From: a bacterium
GTDB taxonomy: Bacteria > Planctomycetota > JAFGQW01
Length of the DNA stretch: 64,000 bases
Assembly (NCBI GenBank): GCA_030426805.1
Contig: JAUHXU010000003.1
Span: 963,220 to 1,027,219 of the forward strand
Direction: 5' to 3'
In this document: in pieces, positions 23,718 through 33,200 of the stretch
How positions within the stretch are numbered: position 1 is the stretch's first letter
Layout of the letters: every line of letters begins with the position of its first letter
The notes under the pieces: generated by a model
The model's input: only the letters and a program-made list of their open reading frames with translations
Told to the model about the DNA's origin: nothing
Databases searched by the model: none
Translations under genes and position numbers: made by a program

Positions 23718-26201
23718 ATGGGTCCACAACCACTGACTTCGCACGCGATCGGGAGCCTCGTCGGCGTGGTGCTGCTGCTCCATGCGGCGGTGCTCCAGGG
23801 CCAGGAGGCACCAGCGGGAGCTAGGGTCGGCGCGGCGGTGCCGCTGCTGTTCGAGCGCAACGAGGGGCAATTCGATTCGCGCGTGCGGTTCGTCGTTCGC
23901 GGTGCGTCGCGGATGCTCTTCTTCACCTCGCGGGGCATGCGAGTGGAGTTGCGTCGTGACGGGGCGCGTCACGTCGTCGACATGGCGTTCGTGACGGACG
24001 CCAAGACGGCACCGGTCGGCGAGGCGGCGGCGCGAGTGCCGGTCACGTACTTCCGCGGCGGACCGCAGGCATCGACACGCTCGGTCGGGACGTTCAAGCG
24101 CTTGCGCTACCGCAGCGTGTGGCCGGGTGTCGACGTGCTCTGCGTCGCCGAGGCCGGACGAGTCAAGTTCCACTACGAGGTCGAAGCCGGCGTCGATCCC
24201 GACGTGATCCGACTGCGGTACACCGGTGCAACTCGCGTCACGATCGCACGTTCGGGTGCGCTCGTCGCCGAGACGAGCTGCGGTGCGCTGCGCGACGACC
24301 CGCCGTCGGCGTGGACGGCAAACGGTGTCGACGTGGCGTGCGACTACGAGTTGTCGGCGCAGACCGACGCGTTCGACGTGACGTTTCGGGTCGGCGACTT
24401 CGACCGATCCGAGGCGCTGACGATCGATCCGGCCGTCTACGCGTATTGCGGGTACATCGGCGGGGCGAGCGGAGACGGTGTCTACGGAGTTGCCGTCGAT
24501 GGCCAGGGCAGCCTCTTCATCGTGGGCTCGACTCGGTCGAGCCAGGCCTCGTTCCCGGTTCGCGTCGGCCCGCAGCTCGAAACGAAGAACAACATCGGTC
24601 AGGTCGACGCTTTTGTCAGCAAGCTCGACTACACGGGGAGCCAACTACTCTACTCGGGGTTTCTGTCCGGGGTGAGGAGCGAGCACGCCGTCGGGGTCGA
24701 GGTCGATGCGGCCGGGCACGCGTATGTCGCTGGCAACGCGGGGCCGGACTTCCCGCGGGTCGGCGGTCCTTGGCAGGCTCAGGCGGGCGCATTCGTGACG
24801 AAGATCAGTCCTCGCGGTGATCGCCTGATCTACAGCGGCGTGATCGGTGGCGCAGCGCAGACAACGGCAACCGGCATTGCGATCGACGCAACTGGCGCCG
24901 CGTATCTGACCGGGTGGACCCGCAGCGATGAGCAGAGCTTTCCGGTCCGGGTCGGTCCGAACCTGACCCACAGCGGCGTGGACGACGGGTTCGTCGCGAA
25001 GGTCGCGGCGGACGGGTCGCGCTTGATCTACTGTGGCTTCGTCGGTGGGGCAAGCGACGACAACCCTCACGATGTTGCGGTGGATCGTGACGGTCGAGCG
25101 ATAATCTGTGGCGGGACGTTCTCTGATGAGCGGACGTTCCCGTTGAAGGTCGGTCCGGGACTCCGTTACCACCCCGCATCGCCCATCCAGTGGGGCGAGG
25201 CGTTCGTCGCCCGTGTGGCGCCCAGTGGGGAGTCGCTGGAGTATTGCGGCTATATCGCCGGTGATGGCCATGACTTCGCGGCGAGCGTCGCGGTCGACGC
25301 ACAGGGACACGCGTACGTCGTCGGGTCCACAGTCTCGACCGAGACCAGCTTCCCGGTAGCGATCGGCCCCGGGCTTGTCCAGGGCGGTTCGGTTGACGCG
25401 TTCGTCGCGAAGGTTGCACCCAGCGGGGCGTCGCTGCTGTATTGCGGATACATCGGCGGCCCGAGCGCGGACCAAGCCCGCAGCGTCGCAGTCGATGGTG
25501 AGGGGCGCGCCCACGTCTGCGGCGACGCGGGGTTCGGTTTCGCGACGTCGGTCGGACCGCAACTCGCCCAGCCGGGTGGTGGCGACGGGTTCCTCGCGAT
25601 CGTCGACGCCGCGGGTCGCGCACTCGAGTTGGCGAGCTATGTCGGCGGCGCGGCATCCGACTCGGTGCGTGCGGTCGCGGCGGATACGAGCGGAAGCGTC
25701 TATCTCGGCGGGATCACCTACTCGAAGGAGGCGTCTTTCCCGGTCACGCTCGGCCCGGACCTGACCTACAACGATGTCGGCGGGAACTTCGGCGACGGCT
25801 TCGTCGCGAAGGTCGACCTCGTGACGATCCGACGATCGGGTGCGACCCGCCCGGGTGACGTCGTGACATTCGACTTGCGCGCGACCGGTGACTCGGGGCT
25901 CGGCTATCAGGTGGCGTCGTCGTTCGGCATCGGGCCAATCCCGATCGACACTCGGTCGATCGGCCTCTCGATCGACGCGCTGTTGATGCTGTCGATGAGC
26001 CCGCTGCTTCCCGCGACGTTCGTCGGCTACGCGGGAACGATCGGTCCGGACGGCACCGCGCGCGCGACGCTCCGGATCCCGTCGCTCTCGGGCATCGTTG
26101 GCGTTCGTGTGCATACCGCATTCATCACGTTGGATGCGAACGAGCCTTCGGGCGTGCGATCGATCTCCGATACATCGTCCTTGCAGATCGCCTCGCCCTG
26201 A
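23718..26201 (+). CDS. secreted SBBP (beta-propeller) repeat protein with shared C-terminal module
   Basis: 827 residues from ATG 23718, which begins a plausible signal peptide (LVGVVLLLHAAVLQGQ); a GTG at 23598 in the same frame gives no signal. Residues about 35-240 match the N-terminal domain that usually precedes SBBP repeats (FERNEGQFDSRVRFVVRG, YRSVWPGVDVLCVAEAGRVKFHYEVEAGVDP). At least six repeats of about 60-65 residues follow, each with YCGYIGG...AVDGQG..FIVGST....SFPV..GP. The last 110 residues match the shared module (SIGLSIDALLMLS, GTIGPDGTARATLRIPSLSG, LDANEPSGVRSIS). Cysteine in each YCG element is conserved. Likely an extracellular or surface protein. Confidence 0.85.
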   Translation: MGPQPLTSHAIGSLVGVVLLLHAAVLQGQEAPAGARVGAAVPLLFERNEGQFDSRVRFVVRGASRMLFFTSRGMRVELRRDGARHVVDMAFVTDAKTAPVGEAAARVPVTYFRGGPQASTRSVGTFKRLRYRSVWPGVDVLCVAEAGRVKFHYEVEAGVDPDVIRLRYTGATRVTIARSGALVAETSCGALRDDPPSAWTANGVDVACDYELSAQTDAFDVTFRVGDFDRSEALTIDPAVYAYCGYIGGASGDGVYGVAVDGQGSLFIVGSTRSSQASFPVRVGPQLETKNNIGQVDAFVSKLDYTGSQLLYSGFLSGVRSEHAVGVEVDAAGHAYVAGNAGPDFPRVGGPWQAQAGAFVTKISPRGDRLIYSGVIGGAAQTTATGIAIDATGAAYLTGWTRSDEQSFPVRVGPNLTHSGVDDGFVAKVAADGSRLIYCGFVGGASDDNPHDVAVDRDGRAIICGGTFSDERTFPLKVGPGLRYHPASPIQWGEAFVARVAPSGESLEYCGYIAGDGHDFAASVAVDAQGHAYVVGSTVSTETSFPVAIGPGLVQGGSVDAFVAKVAPSGASLLYCGYIGGPSADQARSVAVDGEGRAHVCGDAGFGFATSVGPQLAQPGGGDGFLAIVDAAGRALELASYVGGAASDSVRAVAADTSGSVYLGGITYSKEASFPVTLGPDLTYNDVGGNFGDGFVAKVDLVTIRRSGATRPGDVVTFDLRATGDSGLGYQVASSFGIGPIPIDTRSIGLSIDALLMLSMSPLLPATFVGYAGTIGPDGTARATLRIPSLSGIVGVRVHTAFITLDANEPSGVRSISDTSSLQIASP

Positions 26202-26286
26202 TCGGGTCTCGACCCCGCATTCGCCGGTGACCGCTCTCGCCTCTCTCACGTGGCGGAGCTATCCATCCTGGATGGAGGACGACGTG

Positions 26287-26982
26287 ATGCCCGCCGAACA
26301 CGTGCCGCGCATGAGCGCTGCCGATGCGGATCGCATCCGCCGGTGGCACGAGGGCGCCTACGCGGAGCTTGCCGCGCGGGGTGCGGTCACGGTCGACTAC
26401 CTCGGTCGGACGTTTGCGGTACCGGCGACCGTGTTCGGGCCGACGCCGACGTCCGATCTGCTCGGGCAGGCGGTCCTGGACGAGGTGGGTTCCGAGGACC
26501 GCGTGCTCGACATGGGCACCGGGTGCGGGGTGAACGCGGTGCTCGCGGCGTCACGCGCGCGGGACGTCGTCGGCGTGGACGTGAATCCGGACGCGGTCGC
26601 GGCGGCGATCGAAAACGCCGCACGTAACGGCGTCGGCCCGCGGACGACGTTCTTCGAGAGCGACGTGTTCGCGCGCGTCGAGGGCGCTTTCGACCTGATG
26701 ATCATCGACCCGCCGTTTCGGTGGTTCCGCCCGCGGGATGTGCTCGAGGCGAGCATCACCGACGAGGGCTACTCCGTATTGCGCCGCTTCCTCGACGGCG
26801 CCGCGAATCACCTCTCGTCGCGCGGCCGCATCCTGCTATTCTTCGGCACGACCGGGGACATCGCGTTCGTCGACGAGTGCATCGCCCGCGCCGGCTGGGT
26901 CGCGGACGTCGTCGGCGAGCGCACGCTGGTCAAGGACGGCGTGACGGCGACCTACTCGACGCGTCGCCTGACCCGGGCGTAG
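26287..26982 (+). CDS. class I SAM-dependent methyltransferase (HemK/RsmC-like)
   Basis: 231 residues. ATG 26287 is favoured because GGAGG sits 8 nt before it; an ATG at 26272 is in frame but has no site. Motif I is VLDMGTGCGVNAVLAA, followed by VVGVDVNPDAVAAAIENAARNGV and IIDPPFRW, the D/NPPF/Y motif of N-methyltransferases acting on adenine, guanine or glutamine. Length and layout fit the small RNA/protein N-methyltransferases; the substrate cannot be told. It precedes an EVE-domain gene and a RidA gene on the same strand, with a 22-bp gap. Confidence 0.8.
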   Translation: MPAEHVPRMSAADADRIRRWHEGAYAELAARGAVTVDYLGRTFAVPATVFGPTPTSDLLGQAVLDEVGSEDRVLDMGTGCGVNAVLAASRARDVVGVDVNPDAVAAAIENAARNGVGPRTTFFESDVFARVEGAFDLMIIDPPFRWFRPRDVLEASITDEGYSVLRRFLDGAANHLSSRGRILLFFGTTGDIAFVDECIARAGWVADVVGERTLVKDGVTATYSTRRLTRA

Positions 26983-27004
26983 AAGACCGTTCAGGAGAGA
27001 CCCG

Positions 27005-27481
27005 ATGGCGAAGCGCTACTGGTTGTTCAAGTCGGAGCCGTCGGTCTACTCGATCGACGACCTGCGCGACGACAAGGACTCGACGACGCACTGGGACGGC
27101 GTGCGCAACTACACCGCGCGCAACTTGCTCCGCGACGAGATCCAAAAGGGCGACGGCGTCCTGTTCTACCACTCCTCGTGCGCCGAGCCCGGCGCGGTCG
27201 GCGTCGCGACGGTGACGCGCGCCGGCTATCCCGACCCGACGCAGTTCGACCCGAAGGCGAAGTATCACGACCCGAAGTCGAAGCCGGACAACCCGCGCTG
27301 GTTCGTCGTCGACGTGACGTTCGACAAGGCATTCAAGAACCCGGTCACGCTCAAGGCGATGCGCGAGACGCCGGGACTCGAGGACATGGCGTTGCTCCGG
27401 CGCGGCAACCGGCTCTCGGTGCAGCCGGTCACGCCGGCCGAGTGGAAGATCATCACGAAGCAGGGAGGGCGCGCACGATGA
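27005..27481 (+). CDS. EVE-domain protein (THYN1-like)
   Basis: 158 residues, GGAGAG before the ATG. The sequence MAKRYWLFKSEPSVYSIDDL, WDGVRNYTARNLLRDEI, GDGVLFYHSSCAEPGAVGVATV and NPRWFVVDVTF is diagnostic of the EVE domain, a PUA-like fold that binds modified bases in DNA or possibly RNA. It is flanked by a methyltransferase gene upstream and coupled to a RidA gene by an ATGA overlap. Whether it reads a mark made by the neighbouring methyltransferase is an open inference. Confidence 0.93.
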   Translation: MAKRYWLFKSEPSVYSIDDLRDDKDSTTHWDGVRNYTARNLLRDEIQKGDGVLFYHSSCAEPGAVGVATVTRAGYPDPTQFDPKAKYHDPKSKPDNPRWFVVDVTFDKAFKNPVTLKAMRETPGLEDMALLRRGNRLSVQPVTPAEWKIITKQGGRAR

Positions 27482-27897
27482 CGGGTGACCGCAACCGCCG
27501 CAACTGGGCCTCCGGCGCGCCGTGGGAGGCGATCGCCGGCTATTCGCGCGCCGTCAAGTTCGGCCGCTTCATCTTCGTCGCCGGCACGACGGCGACCGAT
27601 CCGTCGGGCGAGATCGTCGGCGAGGGGGACGCGTACGCCCAAGCGAAGCAGACGATCGCGAACATCGAGCGCGCGCTCAAGCAGTTTGGCGCCGAACGCA
27701 ACGACGTCGTGCGCACGCGCATCTACGTGACGAACATCGGCGACTGGGAAGCGATCGCACGCGCGCACCAGGAGGCCTTCGGCGGCAACCCGCCGGCCAC
27801 GGCGATGGTCGAAGTCAGTCGGCTCGTGGACCCGCGCATGCTCGTCGAGATCGAGGCGGACGCGATGATCCGCACCGACTACGACGGCGACAACTGA
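27478..27897 (+). CDS. RidA-family (YjgF/YER057c/UK114) protein
   Basis: 139 residues, start overlapping the EVE stop. Typical family strands: YSRAVKFGRFIFVAGTTATDPSGEIVGEGDAYAQAKQTIANIERAL, VVRTRIYVTNIGDWEAIARAHQEAFGGNPPATAMVEVSRL. RidA proteins hydrolyse reactive enamine/imine intermediates; others are specialised deaminases. This copy is separate from the RidA gene in the kynurenine block at 46856. It converges on the sulfatase gene with a 7-bp gap. Confidence 0.9.
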   Translation: MTGDRNRRNWASGAPWEAIAGYSRAVKFGRFIFVAGTTATDPSGEIVGEGDAYAQAKQTIANIERALKQFGAERNDVVRTRIYVTNIGDWEAIARAHQEAFGGNPPATAMVEVSRLVDPRMLVEIEADAMIRTDYDGDN

Positions 27898-27904
27898 GCG
27901 GGGC

Positions 27905-29476
27905 CTACGGCGGATAGACGAACGACACGCGGTTCGTCGTCGCCCAGTGCACCCACATGACCGCGAGCTGATCGCGGATCCAACGGTGGGCGGGGCTCGC
28001 GTTCGACCAGTCGACCGTCTCGCCGGGGTCGATCGGCAGGTAGAAGAGCGACAGTTCGTTCGACGCGGTCAGCACGAGCTTCCAGCCCGCGAACTCGACG
28101 CCCTTGTTGCCCTGGCACTCGAAGAACTGCGGGCGGATGAAGTCGGCCGTCGGCGACGTGAAACTCGCGGCGATCGAGTCGCCGTCCAGCGACGAGTCCG
28201 GCACGCCCGCCACCTCGAGCGCGGTCGCGCACAGGTCGAACGATCGCGCGCGGATCGTCCGGAACATGCCGTTCGTCGCCGCCGGGATGCCGTTTGGCCA
28301 ATGGATGATCATCGGTGAACGCAGGCCGCCGTCGAACGTGTCGCGCTTGAAGCCGCGGAACGGCGTGTTCGACGCGCACGCCCAGTTGCCGCCGTAGGTG
28401 CCGTTGAATGCGGCGGTGCCGACCTGGCCGATCGTGCCGGCCCACGTCGTCCCGAGCGGGCCCCATTCGTTCGTCGCGCCGTTGTCGCTGAGCACGACGA
28501 GCATCGTGTCGTCGAGTGCTCCCGCCTGATCCAGCGCCGCGACGATGTTGCCGATCGCACGATCGGCGGCCGTCAATTGGGCGGCGTAGACCTCCATCCG
28601 ATCGGCGTTCTCGGCGCGCTGGGTCGGCGTCATCGACGCGTAGGGGATCGTCCGGACGTCGGGTGCCGGTTTCGTCAGGGACGTCCACAGGCCCGCGGTC
28701 TGCTGGCGGGACCAGACGCCGTTCCGTGCGCTTTCCCACCCAGCGTCGAACATCGTCAGCTGCGGAACGACGTCGGTCGGCTTTGCCTGCAGCGGGAAGT
28801 GCGGTTCGTTGAGCGCCACGTACGCGAACAGCGGCGGCGGATTGGACTGCGCGAAGTGCGCCGTGATCGACGTCGTCACGTCGAGGACGAGCGAATCGGT
28901 CGCGAACCATCCGAGTGGAAACGTGTTCGCATTGACGACGGTGCCGTTGCGGACGATCGATCGCGGCAAGTCGAACGGCGGCCACCAGAAGAGGGCGCCG
29001 CCTTCGAGCGCGTAGACGTAGTCCTCGTCGAAGCCGCGTTCGTGTGGCCACTCGCCGGCGGCCGCGCCGAGTTGCCACTTGCCGCCCATCACCGTGCGGT
29101 AGCCCGCCGTCCGCAGGCGATCCGCGAGCGTCAGGACGTTGGGATCGATCCGGCCGAGGTATCCCGACTTGTTGCGGTTGCCGTTGTCGCCGACGTCCAC
29201 GCTGTGCGCGTAGCGACCGGTGAGGATCTCGGCGCGCGTCGGCGAGCACAGCGGACACACCCGCATGTGCGTATACGGTGCGCCGTTGGTCGCGAGGCTC
29301 GATACCGCCGGCATCGGCACGTTTCCGCCGAACGGCGGGAGGTCGGCGAAGCCCGCGTCGTCGAGCAGGACGATCACGATGTTCGGCTTCGTCTGCGCCG
29401 CGGCGTCTCGCTGGAACAGAACGGTCGCCGCGAGAGTGGCCAGAACCGTGGCCACGACGGGGAATGCGCTGCGCAT
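27905..29476 (-). CDS. secreted sulfatase
   Basis: 523 residues with signal peptide (MRSAFPVVATVLATLAATVLFQRDAAAQ) and a GGAGG ribosome site. NIVIVLLDDAGFADL provides the metal-binding aspartates (39-40). The formylglycine signature is CSPTRAEILTGR with C77 as the residue that is oxidised to formylglycine. VMGGKWQLG, VVLSDNGATNEWGP and GFKRDTFDGGLRSPMIIHWP are further family motifs. Sulfatases of this type are abundant in marine Planctomycetota and act on sulfated polysaccharides; the exact substrate is not visible. A TTGACG-17-ACAATG promoter lies upstream. Confidence 0.92.
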   Translation of the reverse strand: MRSAFPVVATVLATLAATVLFQRDAAAQTKPNIVIVLLDDAGFADLPPFGGNVPMPAVSSLATNGAPYTHMRVCPLCSPTRAEILTGRYAHSVDVGDNGNRNKSGYLGRIDPNVLTLADRLRTAGYRTVMGGKWQLGAAAGEWPHERGFDEDYVYALEGGALFWWPPFDLPRSIVRNGTVVNANTFPLGWFATDSLVLDVTTSITAHFAQSNPPPLFAYVALNEPHFPLQAKPTDVVPQLTMFDAGWESARNGVWSRQQTAGLWTSLTKPAPDVRTIPYASMTPTQRAENADRMEVYAAQLTAADRAIGNIVAALDQAGALDDTMLVVLSDNGATNEWGPLGTTWAGTIGQVGTAAFNGTYGGNWACASNTPFRGFKRDTFDGGLRSPMIIHWPNGIPAATNGMFRTIRARSFDLCATALEVAGVPDSSLDGDSIAASFTSPTADFIRPQFFECQGNKGVEFAGWKLVLTASNELSLFYLPIDPGETVDWSNASPAHRWIRDQLAVMWVHWATTNRVSFVYPP

Positions 29477-29519
29477 CTCACCACCTCCGCTATACCCGAA
29501 ACCCTACGCGTACGCCGAC

Positions 29520-29548
29520 CATTGTGGGCCCGCATGCAATGACGTCAA
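29520..29548 (-). promoter_or_regulatory. sigma-70-like promoter of the sulfatase gene
   Basis: On the minus strand TTGACG (29543-29548) and ACAATG (29520-29525) are separated by 17 bp. A start about 7 nt further gives a leader of about 37 nt carrying GGAGG before the ATG. Confidence 0.45.
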
Positions 29549-29583
29549 GCGGTTGTTTCGGGTGCGCTGCCTCGCGCGGGGCG

Positions 29584-29596
29584 GATCGAGTATCAT
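29584..29596 (+). promoter_or_regulatory. promoter candidate with GATCGAG-TATCAT motif
   Basis: GATCGAGTATCAT has TATCAT at 29591-29596. The GTG start of the ECF sigma gene lies at exactly +7 after this hexamer, so the mRNA would be leaderless. The same core precedes the genes at 11215, 13087 and 23718. Confidence 0.45.
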
Positions 29597-29602
29597 GCCG
29601 CC

Positions 29603-30286
29603 GTGGACGTGACGTGCTGGACCGTGATCCGGGGGGCCGCCGACGGCCGCGACGACGACATCGCGCGGTTCGTGCAAGCGTATGGCCCCGTCGTCCGCGC
29701 GTATCTCGAGTCGCGGTGGCGGCGGGGTTCGCTGCGCGAGCACGTCGACGACGCGATCCAGGAGGTCTTCCTCGCCTGCTTCGACGAGGGCGGCGTCCTC
29801 GTGCGGGCGCAGTCGTCGCGGGTGCAGGCGTTCCGACCGTTCCTGCTCGGCGTCGTGCGCAACATCGCGCGTCGCACCGAAGCGGCGCAGCGCAAGCGCG
29901 CCGAGCGCGAGGCGGACGTCGAGAGCGGCTTCGACATCGCCGATCCCGATGGCGACGAGAAGCGCCTGTCGCGCGTCTTCGATCGGGCGTGGGCGGCCTC
30001 GTTGATCCGGGAGACGGTGGGCGTGCAGGCCGAGCGGGCGAAGCGCATGGGCGCCGACGCCGAGCGCCGCGTCGAGCTGCTCCGACTCCGCTTCGGCGAG
30101 GGGTTGAAGGTGCGCGACATCGCCGAGCGCTGGGGCACCGACCTGAAGGCGACGCACCACGAGTTCGAGCGCGCGCGCGGGGAGTTCCGCACGGCATTGA
30201 TCGAGGTGATGCGCTTTCACTACCCAGGCGAGTCGCGTTCCGTGGACAAGGAGCTGGAGCGATTGATGGAGCTGATCGCGGGGTGA
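29603..30286 (+). CDS. ECF-type RNA polymerase sigma factor
   Basis: 227 residues, GTG start; there is no ribosome site, consistent with a leaderless mRNA from the TATCAT element 7 nt upstream. Region 2: FVQAYGPVVRAYLESRWRRG, EHVDDAIQEVFLACFDEGG, FRPFLLGVVRNIARRTEA; region 4: RRVELLRLRFGEGLKVRDIAERWGTDLKATHHEFERARGEF. It is longer than a standard ECF factor and of the type often found before planctomycetal kinases. The TPR kinase gene starts 4 bp after its stop, so the pair is clearly an operon. Confidence 0.85.
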   Translation: MDVTCWTVIRGAADGRDDDIARFVQAYGPVVRAYLESRWRRGSLREHVDDAIQEVFLACFDEGGVLVRAQSSRVQAFRPFLLGVVRNIARRTEAAQRKRAEREADVESGFDIADPDGDEKRLSRVFDRAWAASLIRETVGVQAERAKRMGADAERRVELLRLRFGEGLKVRDIAERWGTDLKATHHEFERARGEFRTALIEVMRFHYPGESRSVDKELERLMELIAG

Positions 30287-30290
30287 AGGC

Positions 30291-33200
30291 GTGACCGAAT
30301 CCGCCCACGAGTCGCCGGAGGAACAGACGCTCGATGCCGTGATGCGCGCGGCGTTCGAGCCGAGCGACACGCCGCCGGAGAACTTCGACCGGATCGTGGA
30401 CGCCGTGCGCGATGCGACCGCGGCCCGGGCACAGCGGGGGCGCGCGCCGCGTCTCGCCGCATCGGACGCGTTCGACCGCTACGAGCTGGGCGAACCGATC
30501 GGTGCCGGCGGGATGGGCGTCGTCTACCGCGGTCGCGACCCGAACTTCGGCCGTGACGTCGCGGTCAAGGTGCTGTCCGACGAGCACGCGGCCGACGCCT
30601 CGTTCGTCGAGCGCTTCATCGAGGAGGCGCAGATCGGCGGGCAGCTGGAGCACCCGGGCATCGTGCCCGTGCACGAGGTCGGCTACCGCCCGGACGGACG
30701 TCCCTACTTCACGATGAAGCTCGTCGACGGCGCGACGCTGTCGGAGTTGCTCGCCGTTCGCGCGGAGCCGACCGACGACCGCCGTCGGTTCCTGTCGATC
30801 TTCGAGCGGATCTGCGAGACGGTCGGCTATGCGCACGCGCGTGGCGTCGTCCATCGCGACCTGAAGCCGCACAACATCATGGTCGGCAAATTCGGCGAGG
30901 TGCAGATCATGGACTGGGGGCTCGCGAAGGTGCTCGCTGCGCCCGCGCGGCCACGACCCGGCGCGGATGACCTTGCGACCGTCCGCAGCGCGCCGGACGC
31001 CGTGCGCTCCGCGTCGGGATCGGTGATGGGCACGGCCGCCTACGTGCCCCCCGAGCAGGCACGCGGGGAGGTGGCTGCCGTGGACGCCCGGGCCGACGTC
31101 TTCGCGTTGGGCGCGATCCTGTGCGAGATCCTGACCGGTGCGCCCGCCTACGCCGGGCCGGCCGAGACGCTGTGGGAGAAAGCGCGGACCGGTGACCTCG
31201 CCGATGCGTTCGAGCGCATCGCGCATGCGTCGGCGGACGACGAGTTGCGCGGGATCGCGCGCGAGGCGCTGTCGCCGTCACCGGATGCACGACCGGCCGA
31301 CGCCGGCGTCGTCGCCGAGCACTTCCATCGGTATCGCTCGACGCAGGAGAAGCGTGCGCGCGCGTCGGCGCTCGCGGCGAGCCGGGCGCGGATGCGGCTC
31401 GCGGTCGTCGTCGCGGTGGCCGTCGTGTTGCTCGCGGTCGGTGTGACCCTCTACTGGCGTGAGCACGATCGCGCCGATCGCGCCCGTCGCGCCGAGGCCG
31501 ACGCCGCGACGGCGATCGACGAACTTCGCGACGCGCACGTCCTCGCCGTCGAGCGCGGCGACGTGCCGACGTGGCGAGCGGCCGCGGCGGCGGCGAGTCG
31601 CGCTCGCGCGTGGATCGAGCGCGGGGCGATCGACGACACGACGATCCGCCGGATCGAGCGACTCGCCGATGCGGTCGAGGTCGGCCACGCGGTCGCCGTC
31701 CGCGCCGACGAGACGCGTCGCCACGATGCGACCACCCGTGCCGCCCTGGAGCGATTGCGCCTGATGCCGAGGCCGTTCGACCACGCGGCCCGCGCGGCCC
31801 GCTACGCCGCGGTCTTTCGGGACTACGGCGTTGGCGTGGCCGACCTCGACGACGACCGAACCCGCGCGGCCCTCGAAACCTCGGCGCTCCGGGACGCACT
31901 GGTCGACGGCCTCGACGGGTGGCTGACCGCGGCGATCCGCTTCGACTCGCGCCTCGCCGCACGCATCGGCGAGCTGGCGTGCCGACTCGATCGCGACCGG
32001 CCGCGGGCGGCGCTGCGAGCCGCGGTGCTTGCGCGCGACGGGGACCGTGCGGCGGCGATCGCGGGTGCGTTGACGCCGGCGTCGTCTCCCGGCGCAGTCC
32101 GGCTCGGCGGGTTCCTGCTGGGCGCGCTCGGCGCGTCCGAACCGGCGATCGCGCGGCTCCGCGACGCGGTCGAGGAACACCCCGACGACTTCTGGATGCG
32201 CGCGCACCTCGTGCACTGTCTCGAGGTCGTGGGATCGTGGGACGACGCGCTCGCACATGCGGCGGTGCTGCGCGCGCTCCGCCCCGATTCGCCGATGGTC
32301 TGGGCCCGCACCGCGCGGCTGCTCGAGCACGCCGGGCGCCCGGATGACGCTGCACGCACCGCGCGACGAGCCCTCGAACTCGACGAGACCTGCGCGACCG
32401 CGCACGCGGTGCTCGCGACGGTGCTCGCCGACCGCGGCGAGGCGGACGCCGCGATCGCCGCGCTTCGTCGCGCGATCGAGCACGACCGCTTCGACGCGCC
32501 GTTGCACGTCCGCTTGGGGCGGATGCTGATGCGCCGCGATCGTGCCGCGGCCGAAGCGGCGTTCGAGCAAGCCGTGCAGAGCTCGCGCCACTACGTGCCC
32601 GCGTGGCAGGCGCTCGCGCGACTGCGCATGGCACGGGGGGACGTCGGCGGCGCGTGCGAGGCCCACCGCGCGATCATCCGCGCCGGCGAGCGGTTGGCCG
32701 CGGTCCCGGCAGCCGTGGACGAGACCCACAGCCGCATGGGGCTCGACGCGCAGGCGGCGGTCGACCAGGCACGATTCTCACTCGCGGTCTTGCTCGTGCA
32801 GACCGGTCGCAACGACGAAGCCGGCCGCGTCGCGCGTCGCGCGATCGCCCGCGCGCCGAACGATCCCCGCGCCTGGGGCGTGCTGGCGTCGAGCCTCGAT
32901 CTGCGCGGCCGGTACGACGACGCGCTGTCCGCGTATGCGAAGGTCCGCGAGCATGATCGTGGTCGCGGACGCGCGATACTCGATCGACTCATCGCCGAAT
33001 GCGAGCGCAAGCGAGCGACTGTCGAGACGCTGAAGCGCATCGACGCGGGCGAAGCCCGCCCGACCACGCACGAGGGCCTCATGCACCTCGCCGAGGTTGC
33101 GCTCGCGACCGGCCGCGTGGCGCTCGCGGCGGAACTGTCACGGGATGCGGCCGATGCCGGGGACGGATCGCTCGCGTTCTACGAGCGCGCGGCGATCGCG

